Shown: positions 38,795 to 48,588, numbered from the stretch's first letter. The stretch: 64,000 bases of DNA from Morganella morganii (GCF_019402645.1 NZ_VKKS01000001.1:3205787-3269786), one strand, 5' to 3'. A program made the numbers and translations. Notes: generated by a model from the sequence alone, not told the origin.

Positions 38795-39106
38795 TTACAT
38801 CAGTTCAGATTCGACCGGCAAAATAACGGTTTCTGCTTTCCAGGATTCCCGTTCATTTCCGCTGTCGCGCTTACTCCGGCCTTCAATCCCGGTGAAGAAC
38901 CAGCCAACCGGTACTTCAAAGATATCCGCAATACGGACTAAACAATCCACATCCACACGGTTTACACCACGTTCATAACGTGACATCTGCTGCTGGCTGA
39001 TTTCAATCATTTCAGCCAGTCTTGCTGCGGTAATACCGTGATCTTTCCGTAACACCTGAATTTTTTGCCCGACAGCACGCGCTATCGAGTTTTTTGCTTT
39101 GGTCAT
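38795..39106 (-). CDS. MrpJ-type XRE-family transcription regulator
   Basis: A 103-residue protein with one helix-turn-helix: ARLAEMIEISQQQMSRYERG, followed by VNRVDVDCLVRIADIFEVPVGWFF. The SQQQxSRYERG recognition sequence is the hallmark of MrpJ-type regulators, which in Proteus mirabilis repress flagella and tune fimbriae. No fimbrial genes are nearby. ATG 39106, with GAGGG upstream, is chosen over a GTG 15 bases earlier. Confidence 0.8.
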   Translation of the reverse strand: MTKAKNSIARAVGQKIQVLRKDHGITAARLAEMIEISQQQMSRYERGVNRVDVDCLVRIADIFEVPVGWFFTGIEGRSKRDSGNERESWKAETVILPVESELM

Positions 39107-40307
39107 GTCGCTATCCCTCACATATGGCTGTGATAATCATCAGATTTTTCTCTGAAAACTAACAAAAATATGCGTTTATTAAAGAAAGTGGACCAATTGA
39201 TATTCACAAAGTTTTACTCTTTGTTGTTGTTTTAACTGCCACATGAATGCACTTATACAAACCTGACCAGTACACATGTTGAAACACATATTACATATTC
39301 ATTTACCAAATTGAAACCGGCCGTCCCGGCACTTAACGGTTTGTAAAAAAAAGAATTATTCGGTGTGCGAAAGAGTGATAACCCTATGTATTATAGTATA
39401 TTTATCTTTTCAATTACCACATAGATAAGTATAAACCACTAAAAATAAAATGACTCTTTAGTGGTATAAAATAGTAATTATTTAGCTTTAATGGAGTAAC
39501 AAACCACAATTAAATAGAAAAAAAACGATATATCTTGAAACATTTGTGTCTTTCTTAAATTGTCATTGGCAGATATCACTGCCTGATTTACATATTTAGC
39601 ATATAACGCCAAAGTTTATCTTATTATTACGTAAAGAAATCATCATGGGTTGTAATTATGCGTTAATTACAGGTGACGTCATTATCAGAAAAATTCATAC
39701 AGAAAATTGAGAAATCAGGTGAAACATACTGATAACATTGCCCGTTTTCTTAAATCACCCTATATTTTGCTTACATTTAAATATTTTTCATTACTATCTC
39801 ACTGATAATTAAAAATATATCAGTTTCTGATGTTGTTTTATATATTTTATATGCAATAAAATATACCGGAAATCAGCAGGTTAAGACTTATTCTTTTCAG
39901 AAAAAGAAGTCTTAACCGTTTCGTGATAACAAGAAGTTAAATACCAAATACCTGATGTTAATCAGTACAAAAAACCATATATTTTACAAAAAATACGATT
40001 TATGCTAAATTAGGTGACCTCGTTTCAAAACAAAGGTGCTTTTTTTGGTTATTACAACACAATACTTTCCTATTCTTCCTGTCCTGTCTGCGGTTTCCTG
40101 TACCGTCTGCCGTTAGCGGTGTTATACCGAACAATCCATCTATATTAACGGGAAACATGAATACGGAAAAACCAAGCATTTATACTTATAAATTTAGTAT
40201 TAAATATCTTCCGCTACCGATGAATTCACTATCATACAAAAAGTCGTTGTGGGTTTGGGTGAATCTCAGTCACGTGAATCCCCGTCATAAAACAAAAGGA
40301 TACAACG
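39107..40307. other. 1.2 kb AT-rich gene-free region upstream of proP
   Basis: No frame with a sound start and coding character was found. The region is far richer in A and T than its surroundings. It contains an inverted repeat at 39437-39467 (ACCACTAAA / TTTAGTGGT) and the promoters of the MrpJ-type gene and proP. A 64-residue frame at 40157 overlaps proP and is rejected. It may bind nucleoid proteins such as H-NS, or hold an unrecognised RNA. Confidence 0.5.
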
Positions 40308-41810
40308 ATGAGACGCAAAAAAACAAAACAAAAACCTTTAAATATCAATGATATTACTATTATTGATGATGGAAAATTAAAGAAAGCCATCACTGCTGCC
40401 TCACTGGGTAATGCTATGGAGTGGTTTGACTTCGGGGTCTACGGCTTCCTGGCGTATGTACTGGGCCAGGTCTTCTTCCCTTCCGCCTCTCCGGGCATAC
40501 AGATGATCGCGGCACTAGCCACCTTCTCCGTACCGTTTCTGGTACGTCCGCTGGGCGGGGTATTTTTCGGCATCATGGGCGATAAATTCGGCCGCCAGAA
40601 AGTGCTTTCCGTAACTATCATTATTATGGCGGTCAGTACCTTCTGTATCGGTCTGATTCCGTCTTATGCAAGTATCGGGATCTGGGCGCCGGTTCTGTTA
40701 CTGCTGGCAAAACTGGCTCAGGGTTTCTCCGTGGGCGGCGAGTATTCCGGTGCAGCTATCTTTGTAGCGGAATATTCACCGGATCGTAAACGCGGATTTA
40801 TGGGCAGCTGGCTGGACTTCGGCTCAATTGCCGGTTTCGTCTGCGGTGCCGGTGTGGTGGTTCTGATTTCCAGTATTCTCGGTGAAGAAACATTCCGTGA
40901 ATGGGGTTGGCGTATCCCGTTCTTCCTGGCGCTGCCGCTGGGGATTATCGGCCTGTATCTGCGTAATGCTCTGGAGGAAACACCAGCTTTCCAGCAGCAT
41001 GTTGAGGATATGAAAAATGCCAACCCTGAAACCGGCGAAGATAAGCCCCGCGTTTCACTGCGCAGCATTGCCTCACAATACGGCAAGAGCCTGATGATTT
41101 GTGTCGGGCTGGTGATTGCCACCAACGTCACGTATTACATGCTGCTGACCTATATGCCGAGTTATCTGTCACATAACCTGAATTACAGTGCGGATCACGG
41201 TGTGCTGATTATTATCGCGATTATGATTGGTATGCTGTTTGTGCAGCCGCTGATCGGGATGATGAGTGACCGTATCGGCCGTAAACCGTTCGTTCTCGCG
41301 GGCAGTATCGGGTTATTTGTGCTGGCCATTCCGGCATTTATGCTGATTAACAGTGGTGTCATCGGCCTGATTTTCTTAGGGTTGCTGATCCTGGCGGTTC
41401 TGCTGAACTGCTTTACCGGTGTGATGGCTTCCATTTTACCGGCTATTTTCCCGACAAAAATCCGCTACAGTGCGCTGGCTATCTCATTTAATATTTCCGT
41501 ACTGATTGCAGGTGCCACCCCGACAGCCGCAGCCTGGCTGGTCGAAGTGACCAACAACCTGTATATGCCGGCTTATTATCTGATGGTCATTGCCGTTATT
41601 GGGATGATTACCGCAATTGTCATGAAAGAAACTGCCAATAAGCCGCTGCGCGGTGCCACACCGGCGGCGTCTGACAGGGCAGAAGCCAAAGAGATTTTGC
41701 TCGAGCATTACGATAATATTGAACACAAAATTGAGGCGATTGATGAGGAGATTACCGCGTTGCAGAAACGCCGTCAGTCACTGATTGATCAGCATCCTAA
41801 GCTGGACTGA
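40308..41810 (+). CDS. proP: Osmosensing proline/betaine symporter ProP
   Basis: The 500-residue MFS protein matches E. coli ProP throughout: TIIDDGKLKKAITAASLGNAMEWFDFGVYGF at the start, GDKFGRQKVL in loop 2-3, and AEYSPDRKRGFMGSWLDFGS. The C-terminal antiparallel coiled-coil is present (EHYDNIEHKIEAIDEEITAL), which tunes osmotic activation. It imports proline, betaine and ectoine with protons. AAGGA precedes the ATG. Confidence 0.95.
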   Translation: MRRKKTKQKPLNINDITIIDDGKLKKAITAASLGNAMEWFDFGVYGFLAYVLGQVFFPSASPGIQMIAALATFSVPFLVRPLGGVFFGIMGDKFGRQKVLSVTIIIMAVSTFCIGLIPSYASIGIWAPVLLLLAKLAQGFSVGGEYSGAAIFVAEYSPDRKRGFMGSWLDFGSIAGFVCGAGVVVLISSILGEETFREWGWRIPFFLALPLGIIGLYLRNALEETPAFQQHVEDMKNANPETGEDKPRVSLRSIASQYGKSLMICVGLVIATNVTYYMLLTYMPSYLSHNLNYSADHGVLIIIAIMIGMLFVQPLIGMMSDRIGRKPFVLAGSIGLFVLAIPAFMLINSGVIGLIFLGLLILAVLLNCFTGVMASILPAIFPTKIRYSALAISFNISVLIAGATPTAAAWLVEVTNNLYMPAYYLMVIAVIGMITAIVMKETANKPLRGATPAASDRAEAKEILLEHYDNIEHKIEAIDEEITALQKRRQSLIDQHPKLD

Positions 41811-41820
41811 TGTCCTGCTC

Positions 41821-41850
41821 AGGCCCGCCTCTCCGGACGCGGGCCTTTTT
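41821..41850 (+). terminator. Terminator of proP
   Basis: AGGCCCGC / GCGGGCCT arms followed by TTTTT, 11 bases after the stop codon. Confidence 0.9.
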
Positions 41851-41874
41851 ACTGTTTATGCGGGAGGTAAGACT

Positions 41875-43314
41875 ATGACGGACTCAGCACCGGCCGTTGT
41901 CTGGCTGCGGCAGGATCTGCGGCTGACGGATAATACGGCGCTTTACGCCGCCTGTCAGGCACACCGGCAGGTAAAACTGATTTTTACACTCACGCCGGGA
42001 CAGTGGAAGCAGCACGCCGTGTCCCCGTCACAGCAGGCGCTGGTTTTCTGCCAGCTGCATGCCCTGAATAAATCTGCTGCCGCACTCGGGATCACCCTGC
42101 ATGTGCAGCCGTGCAATACGTTTGAGGATGCCGCTGACTGGCTGGCGGTATGGTGCCGGAAGCATCACATCCCCGCAGTGTATATCAATAAACAGTACGG
42201 GCTGAATGAACAGCACCGTGATACCCGTTTTGCTGCCCGCCTGCCGGAAAGTTGCCGTTTTTATGCCTTTGACGACAGTGTACTGCTGCCGCCGGGCAGT
42301 GTGAGTACACAGCAGGGCGGACTCTACAAAGTATTCACCCCGTTCCGCCGCGCCTTTCTCACCGCACTGAGACAAACCACAACCCGTGTCTTACCGGCAC
42401 CCGACTCCAAAGGGACGCCGGTTCCCCCGGCGCCTCTTAATCTGCCCCGGCAGGAACATGTGCTTTTCCCTTCCGGAGAAGAAGCCGCACTGCAACGGCT
42501 GGCGGATTTCTGTCAGAAACATGCTGCGGATTACAAAACAGAGCGGGATTTCCCGGCTATTGACGGCACCAGCCGGATCTCCGCGTATCTCGCGATCGGA
42601 GTTCTGTCCCCCCGCCAGTGCCTGAGCCGCCTGCGTCTGCATTTTCCGATGGTCACCGATGAACCGGAAAGCGGCGCTTATACCTGGCTCAGTGAGCTTA
42701 TCTGGCGTGAATTTTATCTGCATCAGCTGGCACATCACCCGGATATCAGCCGTCACCGCCCGATGCAGCGCTGGACAGAGGCCATTATCTGGTCACCGGA
42801 CAGTGACGGACTGCTCGCCTGGCAACAGGGAAAGACCGGATTTCCGCTGGTTGATGCGGCCATGCGTCAGCTGAATGAGACCGGCTGGATGCATAACCGT
42901 CTGCGGATGATTACAGCCGGTTTTCTGGTCAAAGATTTATTAACTGACTGGCGGCACGGCGAACACTATTTTATGTCACGACTGATTGATGGTGAGTTTG
43001 CCGCCAATAACGGCGGCTGGCAGTGGGCGGCTTCCACCGGTCACGATTCGGTGCCGTATTTCCGGATTTTCAACCCGGTCACGCAGGGAAAACGGTTTGA
43101 CCCGGACGGCAGTTTTATCCGCCGCTGGCTGCCGGAGCTGGCTGAAGTCCCGGCAAAATACATCCATACCCCCCATGAATGGGCGGAAAAAAATCATCGG
43201 GAGCTTTACTATCCGAAACCGGTGGTTGATCACCGGATGGCAAGGGTCAGAGCAATCGATGCTTATGAAACCGCCCGCCGGACGGCTGCCGGCGGGGATG
43301 AGAATCCGTATTAG
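41875..43314 (+). CDS. phrB: Deoxyribodipyrimidine photolyase
   Basis: A 479-residue class I CPD photolyase that repairs pyrimidine dimers using blue light. The N-terminal antenna domain begins VVWLRQDLRLTDNTALYAAC; the FAD domain contains ELIWREFYLHQL, GFPLVDAAMRQLNETGWMHNR and NGGWQWAASTGHDSVPYFRIFNP. The ATG at 41875 has GGGAGG upstream; a longer frame reaching into proP is rejected. Its stop codon overlaps that of the convergent sigma-54 regulator by four bases. Confidence 0.94.
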   Translation: MTDSAPAVVWLRQDLRLTDNTALYAACQAHRQVKLIFTLTPGQWKQHAVSPSQQALVFCQLHALNKSAAALGITLHVQPCNTFEDAADWLAVWCRKHHIPAVYINKQYGLNEQHRDTRFAARLPESCRFYAFDDSVLLPPGSVSTQQGGLYKVFTPFRRAFLTALRQTTTRVLPAPDSKGTPVPPAPLNLPRQEHVLFPSGEEAALQRLADFCQKHAADYKTERDFPAIDGTSRISAYLAIGVLSPRQCLSRLRLHFPMVTDEPESGAYTWLSELIWREFYLHQLAHHPDISRHRPMQRWTEAIIWSPDSDGLLAWQQGKTGFPLVDAAMRQLNETGWMHNRLRMITAGFLVKDLLTDWRHGEHYFMSRLIDGEFAANNGGWQWAASTGHDSVPYFRIFNPVTQGKRFDPDGSFIRRWLPELAEVPAKYIHTPHEWAEKNHRELYYPKPVVDHRMARVRAIDAYETARRTAAGGDENPY

Positions 43315-44972
43315 TCTGTTTTATCTGCTGACCGGCGCACGGTGCTGTAGGTCAGCAGATGCTCCAGATCATAATAACGGGCTTTATTCAGTACAGTGGT
43401 ATGGGACATCCCGATTTCACGTGACACTTTACGGGCTGAACCATAGCGGCGCAGATAATCCTCCAGCAGATTTTTTTCCTGCCGTGCGAGGGACTCTTTC
43501 AGGTTGATATCTTCCTGCACCGGCGGCGGTACCGCAGGCAGAACCTCTGTTCTCTGTACTGCCTGAGGCCGCTGTACCGGAGATACCATCACTTCCTCAT
43601 GCGGCAGCCATAGATCCCCGACAGTAATTTCCCGGCCGGAAGCCAGGTGAATAGCCCGCAGAATCACGTTTTGCAGTTCCCGCACGTTGCCCGGCCATGA
43701 ATAGGCCATTAACTGATGATAAGCATCCTGAGACAAGCTGAGCTGTTTATTCAGCTCTGTTGTGTATTTACTGATAAAACGCTGTAATAACAGTGGGATA
43801 TCTGTTTTCCGCTCTTTCAGAGGCGGGATGTTAATCGGGATCACGTTGATCCGGTAATAGAGATCTTCACGGAACGATTTGTTCTCGATCATCTCTTCCA
43901 GATTCCGGTTGGTGGCCACAATGATCCGCACATCCACCGGGATCTCTTTGTGCCCGCCGACCCGGCGGATCACGCCTTCCTGTAGCACCCGCAGTAATTT
44001 ACTTTGCAGGATAAGAGAAAGCTCGCCGAATTCATCCAGAAACACAGTACCGTGGTTGGCAGATTCAAACAACCCCATCTTCCCGCCTTTGCTGGCACCA
44101 CTGAATGCACCGCCCTCATAACCGAATAATTCACTCTCAATCAGGTTTTCCGGCAGTGCCGCGCAGTTAATCGGCGCAAACGGGTGTGCGCTGCGGTCAC
44201 TGGCATTGTGGATGGCGCGGGCAAACAGTTCTTTACCTGTCCCGGTTTCACCGCGGATCAGTACCGTATACGGACTTATTGATATTTTTTTAGCAAAATC
44301 AATCAGGTTCATCATGATTTCGCTTTCACAGATAATGTCATCAAAGCTGAACGGCAGACTTTTATTAACCGAAGACGCCATCTGCTGTACAGAACGCAGG
44401 CTTTTGAAGGTGATCACCGCCCCCATAACCTGGGACTCTTCACTCAGAATCGGACGACCGGAGCAGATATAATACAATTCTCCTTTCGGGGTACTGGTCA
44501 CCATCTGGTAGTGATCGAAACTGTTGCCGCCGAGTAGTTTGGTGAGCACAGCCTGGTTTTTGCCGCTGAGAATTTTACTGATATTCACGCCGACAATATT
44601 TTCCCGCGATATCGAGAAAAAATCTTCCGCCACTTTATTAAAGTAGTTGATATTGCCCTGGTTATTGATGCCGATAATACCGTCAGTGGTAGATTCCAGA
44701 ATAGCCTGTAATTCTTTTTCTTTACGTTCGTAGGGCTGTAATTTGGAACGGGTGACACTGATAACATCAGGATTAAGCAGGAGTTTGCTCAGCAGCAGCT
44801 TAACATCCCGCTCGCACTCAGCATTGAATTTGACATAAATTTTGCACGGAAAAACTTCCATGGAATTAATGCTGATTTCGGAGGCCGAAAACTCATTGAT
44901 GACTTCTTCCACCATGGCGACGCGGTCAATGGTATTAATTAACCATCTATATGCAGACATGTGATTAGTCAC
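43311..44972 (-). CDS. TyrR-like sigma-54 transcriptional activator
   Basis: The 553-residue protein has an ACT-like N-terminal domain (about 1-78), a PAS domain (about 84-190: ILESTTDGIIGINNQGNINYFN), an AAA+ domain with Walker A GETGTGKE (241-248), GAFSGA loop (288-293) and Walker B TVFLDEFGE (309-317), and a TyrR-like helix-turn-helix (ARKVSREIGMSHTTVLNKAR, about 513-532). The GAFSGA loop (Thr to Ser) suggests real sigma-54 contact, unlike TyrR itself, which lacks it. It is divergent from megL, whose upstream region has a consensus -24/-12 promoter, so megL is the likely target. The ACT or PAS domain could sense an amino acid. Confidence 0.85.
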   Translation of the reverse strand: MTNHMSAYRWLINTIDRVAMVEEVINEFSASEISINSMEVFPCKIYVKFNAECERDVKLLLSKLLLNPDVISVTRSKLQPYERKEKELQAILESTTDGIIGINNQGNINYFNKVAEDFFSISRENIVGVNISKILSGKNQAVLTKLLGGNSFDHYQMVTSTPKGELYYICSGRPILSEESQVMGAVITFKSLRSVQQMASSVNKSLPFSFDDIICESEIMMNLIDFAKKISISPYTVLIRGETGTGKELFARAIHNASDRSAHPFAPINCAALPENLIESELFGYEGGAFSGASKGGKMGLFESANHGTVFLDEFGELSLILQSKLLRVLQEGVIRRVGGHKEIPVDVRIIVATNRNLEEMIENKSFREDLYYRINVIPINIPPLKERKTDIPLLLQRFISKYTTELNKQLSLSQDAYHQLMAYSWPGNVRELQNVILRAIHLASGREITVGDLWLPHEEVMVSPVQRPQAVQRTEVLPAVPPPVQEDINLKESLARQEKNLLEDYLRRYGSARKVSREIGMSHTTVLNKARYYDLEHLLTYSTVRRSADKTD

Positions 44973-45055
44973 TCCCGGTTAGTGTATGTAGTGCTCATTT
45001 TTCATCCACCTTACCAGGGTTAACCTATCCTAGGTACTCATTGAGAGGTGAACAA

Positions 45056-45268
45056 ATGGCGAAATACAACAAAATAGTGCGCAATAAAAAAAACCATATG
45101 ACAAGCAGCCTTATCATACAGAGTGTAATTGTTATTTTGGGTTCTGTTACGCTGCTTACTATAAACAAGTTCAACTGGCTTGTACCCGCCAGATATCTCA
45201 ATTCCATCAAAAAAAGCCGGAATATTGTCAGGTTTACACCTGAATTCATCGGTGTGGCAACCCATTAA
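45056..45268 (+). CDS. Small single-pass membrane protein candidate
   Basis: A 70-residue frame starting MAKYNKIVRNKKNHMTSSLI with one predicted membrane helix (about 17-36), a basic N-terminus and basic C-terminal part. GAGAGGTG lies five bases before ATG, a strong ribosome-binding site. No family is recognised. It lies in the regulatory gap between the TyrR-like activator and megL. A frame on the opposite strand lacks a ribosome-binding site. Confidence 0.4.
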   Translation: MAKYNKIVRNKKNHMTSSLIIQSVIVILGSVTLLTINKFNWLVPARYLNSIKKSRNIVRFTPEFIGVATH

Positions 45269-45304
45269 AAATACGGTAATTAATGAAATTGATTATTTCT
45301 GATC

Positions 45305-45318
45305 TTGATCATTATCAA
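45305..45318. promoter_or_regulatory. FNR box upstream of megL
   Basis: TTGATCATTATCAA matches TTGATNNNNATCAA at all fixed positions. It lies 272 bases upstream of the sigma-54 promoter, too far for class II activation there, but it could act on another promoter or on the divergent regulator gene. Confidence 0.55.
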
Positions 45319-45464
45319 CCGCCAGACGTATCGATTCAGGAAAAAATATAAAAAGAGATCTGGATCACCCTTCCCTTTTGGGGCTATAATGTGACGCAAG
45401 TCCGGTTTTATCCCCCTATGTGATTAACCTCACTATCAGAAAGTGGCAACTTACTGTCAATTTT

Positions 45465-45506
45465 CTTTCCACTTTGTCATTTTTACTTACACTCTGCTTT
45501 CCACTT
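45465..45506. promoter_or_regulatory. Tandem CTTTCCACTT repeats, likely activator sites for megL
   Basis: Two exact 10-base copies at 45465-45474 and 45497-45506 are 32 bases apart, about three helix turns, and 84-125 bases upstream of the -24 element. An inverse half-copy (AAGTGG) lies at 45441-45446. This is the usual distance for activator sites of sigma-54 promoters. A likely IHF site (ATTCAATGTGTTA, 45559-45571) lies between. Confidence 0.55.
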
Positions 45507-45589
45507 CTTCTGCGCTGACTTTGTCTAAGCTATGTCTTAAAATTATTTATCTCTTTTAATTCAATGTGTTATAAAAATAACTCCTGAGT

Positions 45590-45605
45590 TGGCACGGCTA
45601 TTGCT
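45590..45605 (+). promoter_or_regulatory. Sigma-54 promoter of megL
   Basis: TGGCACGGCTATTGCT matches the -24/-12 consensus TGGCACGNNNNTTGCW at every fixed position, with GG and GC separated by 10 bases. It lies 57 bases before the megL start codon. Confidence 0.9.
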
Positions 45606-45661
45606 TTTATTACTGCAACAACACATGTTGGCATAATAAAAAATTATTCTTTGGAGGATTT

Positions 45662-46858
45662 ATGCACGATTATACGAATAAAGGTTATGACACTAAGATT
45701 GTTCACGCTGGCCAGCAGGCTGATCCACTGACTGGTGCGTTATCAACCCCAATCTATCAGACCTCTACATTCGTCTTCGACAGCGCAGCACAAGGGGCAG
45801 CACGTTTCGCATTAGAAGAAGAAGGTTATATCTACTCACGTTTAGGTAACCCGACTAACGCAGCATTAGAAGAAAAAATGCGTGTACTGGAAAACGGTGA
45901 AGCAGCTCTGGCGACGTCTTCCGGTATCGCCGCTATCTCTACCACTATCCTGACTATGTGCGGCCAGGGCGACCATATTGTTGCTTCTGACACACTGTAC
46001 GGCTGTACTTATGCTCTGCTGTCTCACACCCTGCCTAAATTCGGTATCGAAGTCACTTTCGTTCGCGCAAATGACCCTGCGAACATCAAAGCGGCAATGA
46101 AACCAAACACCAAAATGGTTTACGTCGAAACCCCGGCTAACCCGACTCTGGCAATGATCGACCTTGAAGCAGCGGCAAATGTTGCTCACGAAGGCGGCGC
46201 AATGCTGGTTGTGGATAACACCTTTATGTCTCCGTACTGCCAGCGTCCTCTGGAATTAGGTGCGGACATCGTGGTTCACAGTGTGACCAAATACATCAAC
46301 GGCCACGGCGACGTTATCGGTGGTGTGATTGTCGGTCCTGCTGACTTCCTGGTTCCTGCCCGTCTGGTTGGTGTTAAAGACATCACCGGTGGTGTAATGA
46401 GCCCGTTCAACGCATGGTTAACCCTGCGTGGTCTGAAAACACTGCACGTCCGTATGGAACGTCACTGCTCTAACGCCATGAAAGTGGATAAATATCTGGA
46501 ATCTAACCCGAACGTAGAAGCTGTATTCTACCCTGGTCTGCCATCTCACCCGCAGCACGAGTTAGCGAAAAAACAGATGAGCAACTTCGGCGGTATGATC
46601 AGCTTTGAAATCAAAGGCGGTATCGAAGCAGGCCGTAAAGTGATGGACTCTGTTGAGTTATGCATGCTGGCAGTAAGCCTGGGCGATACTGAAACTCTGA
46701 TTCAGCACCCTGCATCAATGACCCACTCTCCGGTTCCGGCTGAAGAGCGTCTGAAAGCAGGTATCACCGATGGTCTGATTCGTATTTCTGTCGGTCTGGA
46801 AACACCTGAAGATATCATTGCTGACCTGGAGCAGGCTATTGCGAAAGCAGTTGCTTAA
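45662..46858 (+). CDS. megL: L-methionine gamma-lyase
   Basis: PLP enzyme of 398 residues that splits methionine to methanethiol, 2-oxobutyrate and ammonia. PLP-binding Lys210 lies in [11 protein letters not shown]; the active-site Tyr113 and Cys115 are in [10 protein letters not shown], the Cys being typical of methionine gamma-lyases rather than cystathionine enzymes. SRLGNPT and PASMTHS are further family motifs. GGAGG precedes the ATG. Arg codons are almost all CGT, a sign of high expression. The gene follows a sigma-54 promoter and is followed by a permease gene. Confidence 0.93.
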   Translation: MHDYTNKGYDTKIVHAGQQADPLTGALSTPIYQTSTFVFDSAAQGAARFALEEEGYIYSRLGNPTNAALEEKMRVLENGEAALATSSGIAAISTTILTMCGQGDHIVASDTLYGCTYALLSHTLPKFGIEVTFVRANDPANIKAAMKPNTKMVYVETPANPTLAMIDLEAAANVAHEGGAMLVVDNTFMSPYCQRPLELGADIVVHSVTKYINGHGDVIGGVIVGPADFLVPARLVGVKDITGGVMSPFNAWLTLRGLKTLHVRMERHCSNAMKVDKYLESNPNVEAVFYPGLPSHPQHELAKKQMSNFGGMISFEIKGGIEAGRKVMDSVELCMLAVSLGDTETLIQHPASMTHSPVPAEERLKAGITDGLIRISVGLETPEDIIADLEQAIAKAVA

Positions 46859-46888
46859 GACCAGAGCGGAAAATTAAGTCTTGCAGTA

Positions 46889-46991
46889 TGTACTCACCTC
46901 ATTTGCCGTTAACACACAAACGGGGTGAGTACACGAAGCACGCGGAAAAATTCATTGAGAGCCACTCTGAATTCTCTCCGGCGTGCTTTTT
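46889..46991 (+). promoter_or_regulatory. Two hairpins between megL and the permease gene
   Basis: A first hairpin (46889-46933) has 10-base arms TGTACTCACC / GGTGAGTACA with an inner CCGTT/AACGG stem. A second (46936-46991) has arms AAGCACGC / GCGTGCTT, inner AATTCA/TGAATT, and a T run. The second may end part of the transcripts after megL, lowering permease expression. Confidence 0.6.
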
Positions 46992-47100
46992 AAGTATTTA
47001 ACAGGTTATTTTTAGCGGTAACAACAAGAACAACGCAGTGCTGAAATTTTTTAGAAACCATAATCACAATAAATTATTATGAAAACCAAGGGGGCTTAGT

Positions 47101-48384
47101 ATGGCGGACATGACCTCAACCGAGAATTCCGCGAAAGCGCTGGGCAAAATACCATTTACAATGTATGACGCCGGCTGGGTAGTGCTTTGTATTGGTATGG
47201 CGATTGGTGCCGGGACCGTTGTAATGCCGATTCAGATCGGTCTGAAAGGTATTTGGGTATTTATTTTAGCTTTCATGATTGCGTATCCGGCAACGTATAT
47301 GTTGCAGAAGTTGTACATGAATACGTTATCTGAAAGTGAAGAATGTGAAGACTACACAAACATAATCACACAGTATCTGGGCAGTAACTGGGGTGTGGCA
47401 CTGGGGGTTATTTACTTCCTGATGCTTATCCACGGTATCTTTATTTACTCTCTCTCTGTTATTTTCGACAGTGCCTCTTATCTCCATACTTTCGGCGTCA
47501 CAGAAGGCGTACTTTCAAGCTCACTGATCTATCGTGTGGTAGTCTTTGCCGCGCTGATTTTCATTGCCTCCAAGGGCGAGAAACTGCTGTTCAAAATCTC
47601 CGGTCCGATGGTTATCGTGAAAGTGGGTATCATTGTATCGCTGGGTCTGGTGATGATCCCTCACTGGGATTTCAATAACATCACGGCATTCCCGCCGATT
47701 GCTGACTTTACCCGTGACGTGCTGCTGACTGTACCGTTTGCCTTCTTCTCTGCGGTTTTTGTTCAGATCCTGAACCCGATGAACATCGCGTACCGCAAAC
47801 TGGAATCAGACAAACGTGTGGCCACCTACCGTGCTATCCGCGCTCACCGCGTGGCGTATATCACCCTGGTGACTATCATTCTGTTCTTCTCATTCTCCTT
47901 TACGTTCTCTATCAGTCATGAGCAGGCCGTATCCGCGTTTGAACAGAATATCTCTGCACTGGCAATTGCTGCTCAGGTTATTCCGGGCGCAGTGGTGAGT
48001 GTGATGACAACTGTTCTGAATATTTTTGCGGTTCTGACAGCATTCTTCGGTATCTATCTGGGCTTCCAGGAATCAGTGAAAGGCCTTGCGGTTAACATCC
48101 TTTCCCGTTTCATGGATAAAGAAAAAATCAACCACACTGTATTAAACATCTGTATCTCTGTCTTCATCGTTGCATTACTGACAGCATGGGTGTCTACAGG
48201 GTTCTCCGTGGTTGTCTTCTTCCAGATCGGCAGCCCGTTATACGCTATCGTCTCCTGCTTAATTCCTGTTTACCTGGTGTTCCGTGTCGCGAAACTGAAA
48301 AAATTCAAAGACTGGAAAGCCTGGTGTGTTATGGGCTTCGGTATCCTGCTGCTCATCGCACCGTTCTTCAAATACCTTGAGTGA
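47101..48384 (+). CDS. HAAAP-family amino acid permease
   Basis: A 427-residue inner-membrane protein with about eleven helices of the hydroxy/aromatic amino acid permease family (SdaC, YhaO, TdcC type): [22 protein letters not shown] near residue 25, then [29 protein letters not shown]. It would import an amino acid with protons or sodium. Placed after megL and probably under the same promoter, its likely substrate is methionine or a related sulfur amino acid; this is inference from context only. Confidence 0.85.
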   Translation: MADMTSTENSAKALGKIPFTMYDAGWVVLCIGMAIGAGTVVMPIQIGLKGIWVFILAFMIAYPATYMLQKLYMNTLSESEECEDYTNIITQYLGSNWGVALGVIYFLMLIHGIFIYSLSVIFDSASYLHTFGVTEGVLSSSLIYRVVVFAALIFIASKGEKLLFKISGPMVIVKVGIIVSLGLVMIPHWDFNNITAFPPIADFTRDVLLTVPFAFFSAVFVQILNPMNIAYRKLESDKRVATYRAIRAHRVAYITLVTIILFFSFSFTFSISHEQAVSAFEQNISALAIAAQVIPGAVVSVMTTVLNIFAVLTAFFGIYLGFQESVKGLAVNILSRFMDKEKINHTVLNICISVFIVALLTAWVSTGFSVVVFFQIGSPLYAIVSCLIPVYLVFRVAKLKKFKDWKAWCVMGFGILLLIAPFFKYLE

Positions 48385-48443
48385 CGGGTAAAATTAAACA
48401 GGCTATTCGTCAGTGTCCGCACTGACTGAAATAATGTAAAACC

Positions 48444-48588
48444 CCGGAACCGGTCACAGCACCGGTTCCGGAAAGTTAAAAAACTCAGCACCGCAGTCTG
48501 AATAAAAAAACCTCTGTCCTTCTAACCATATTATTAAGTTCCTTGATTGGTTAGCATATTGCGGGAGATATTATCTCCCGTTTTTTTT
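48444..48588 (+). terminator. Two stem-loops ending the megL operon
   Basis: The first, 48444-48471, has 11-base arms (CCGGAACCGGT / ACCGGTTCCGG). The second, 48562-48588, has arms CGGGAGA / TCTCCCG and eight T residues, a clear intrinsic terminator. Confidence 0.85.

Noticed and set aside
39197-39210. FNR-like site TTGATATTCACAAA
   Set aside because: The right half (ACAAA) deviates from ATCAA; too weak beside the perfect boxes elsewhere.
40157-40351. Possible 64-residue leader peptide before proP
   Set aside because: It overlaps the proP start, has a weak ribosome-binding site and no family resemblance.
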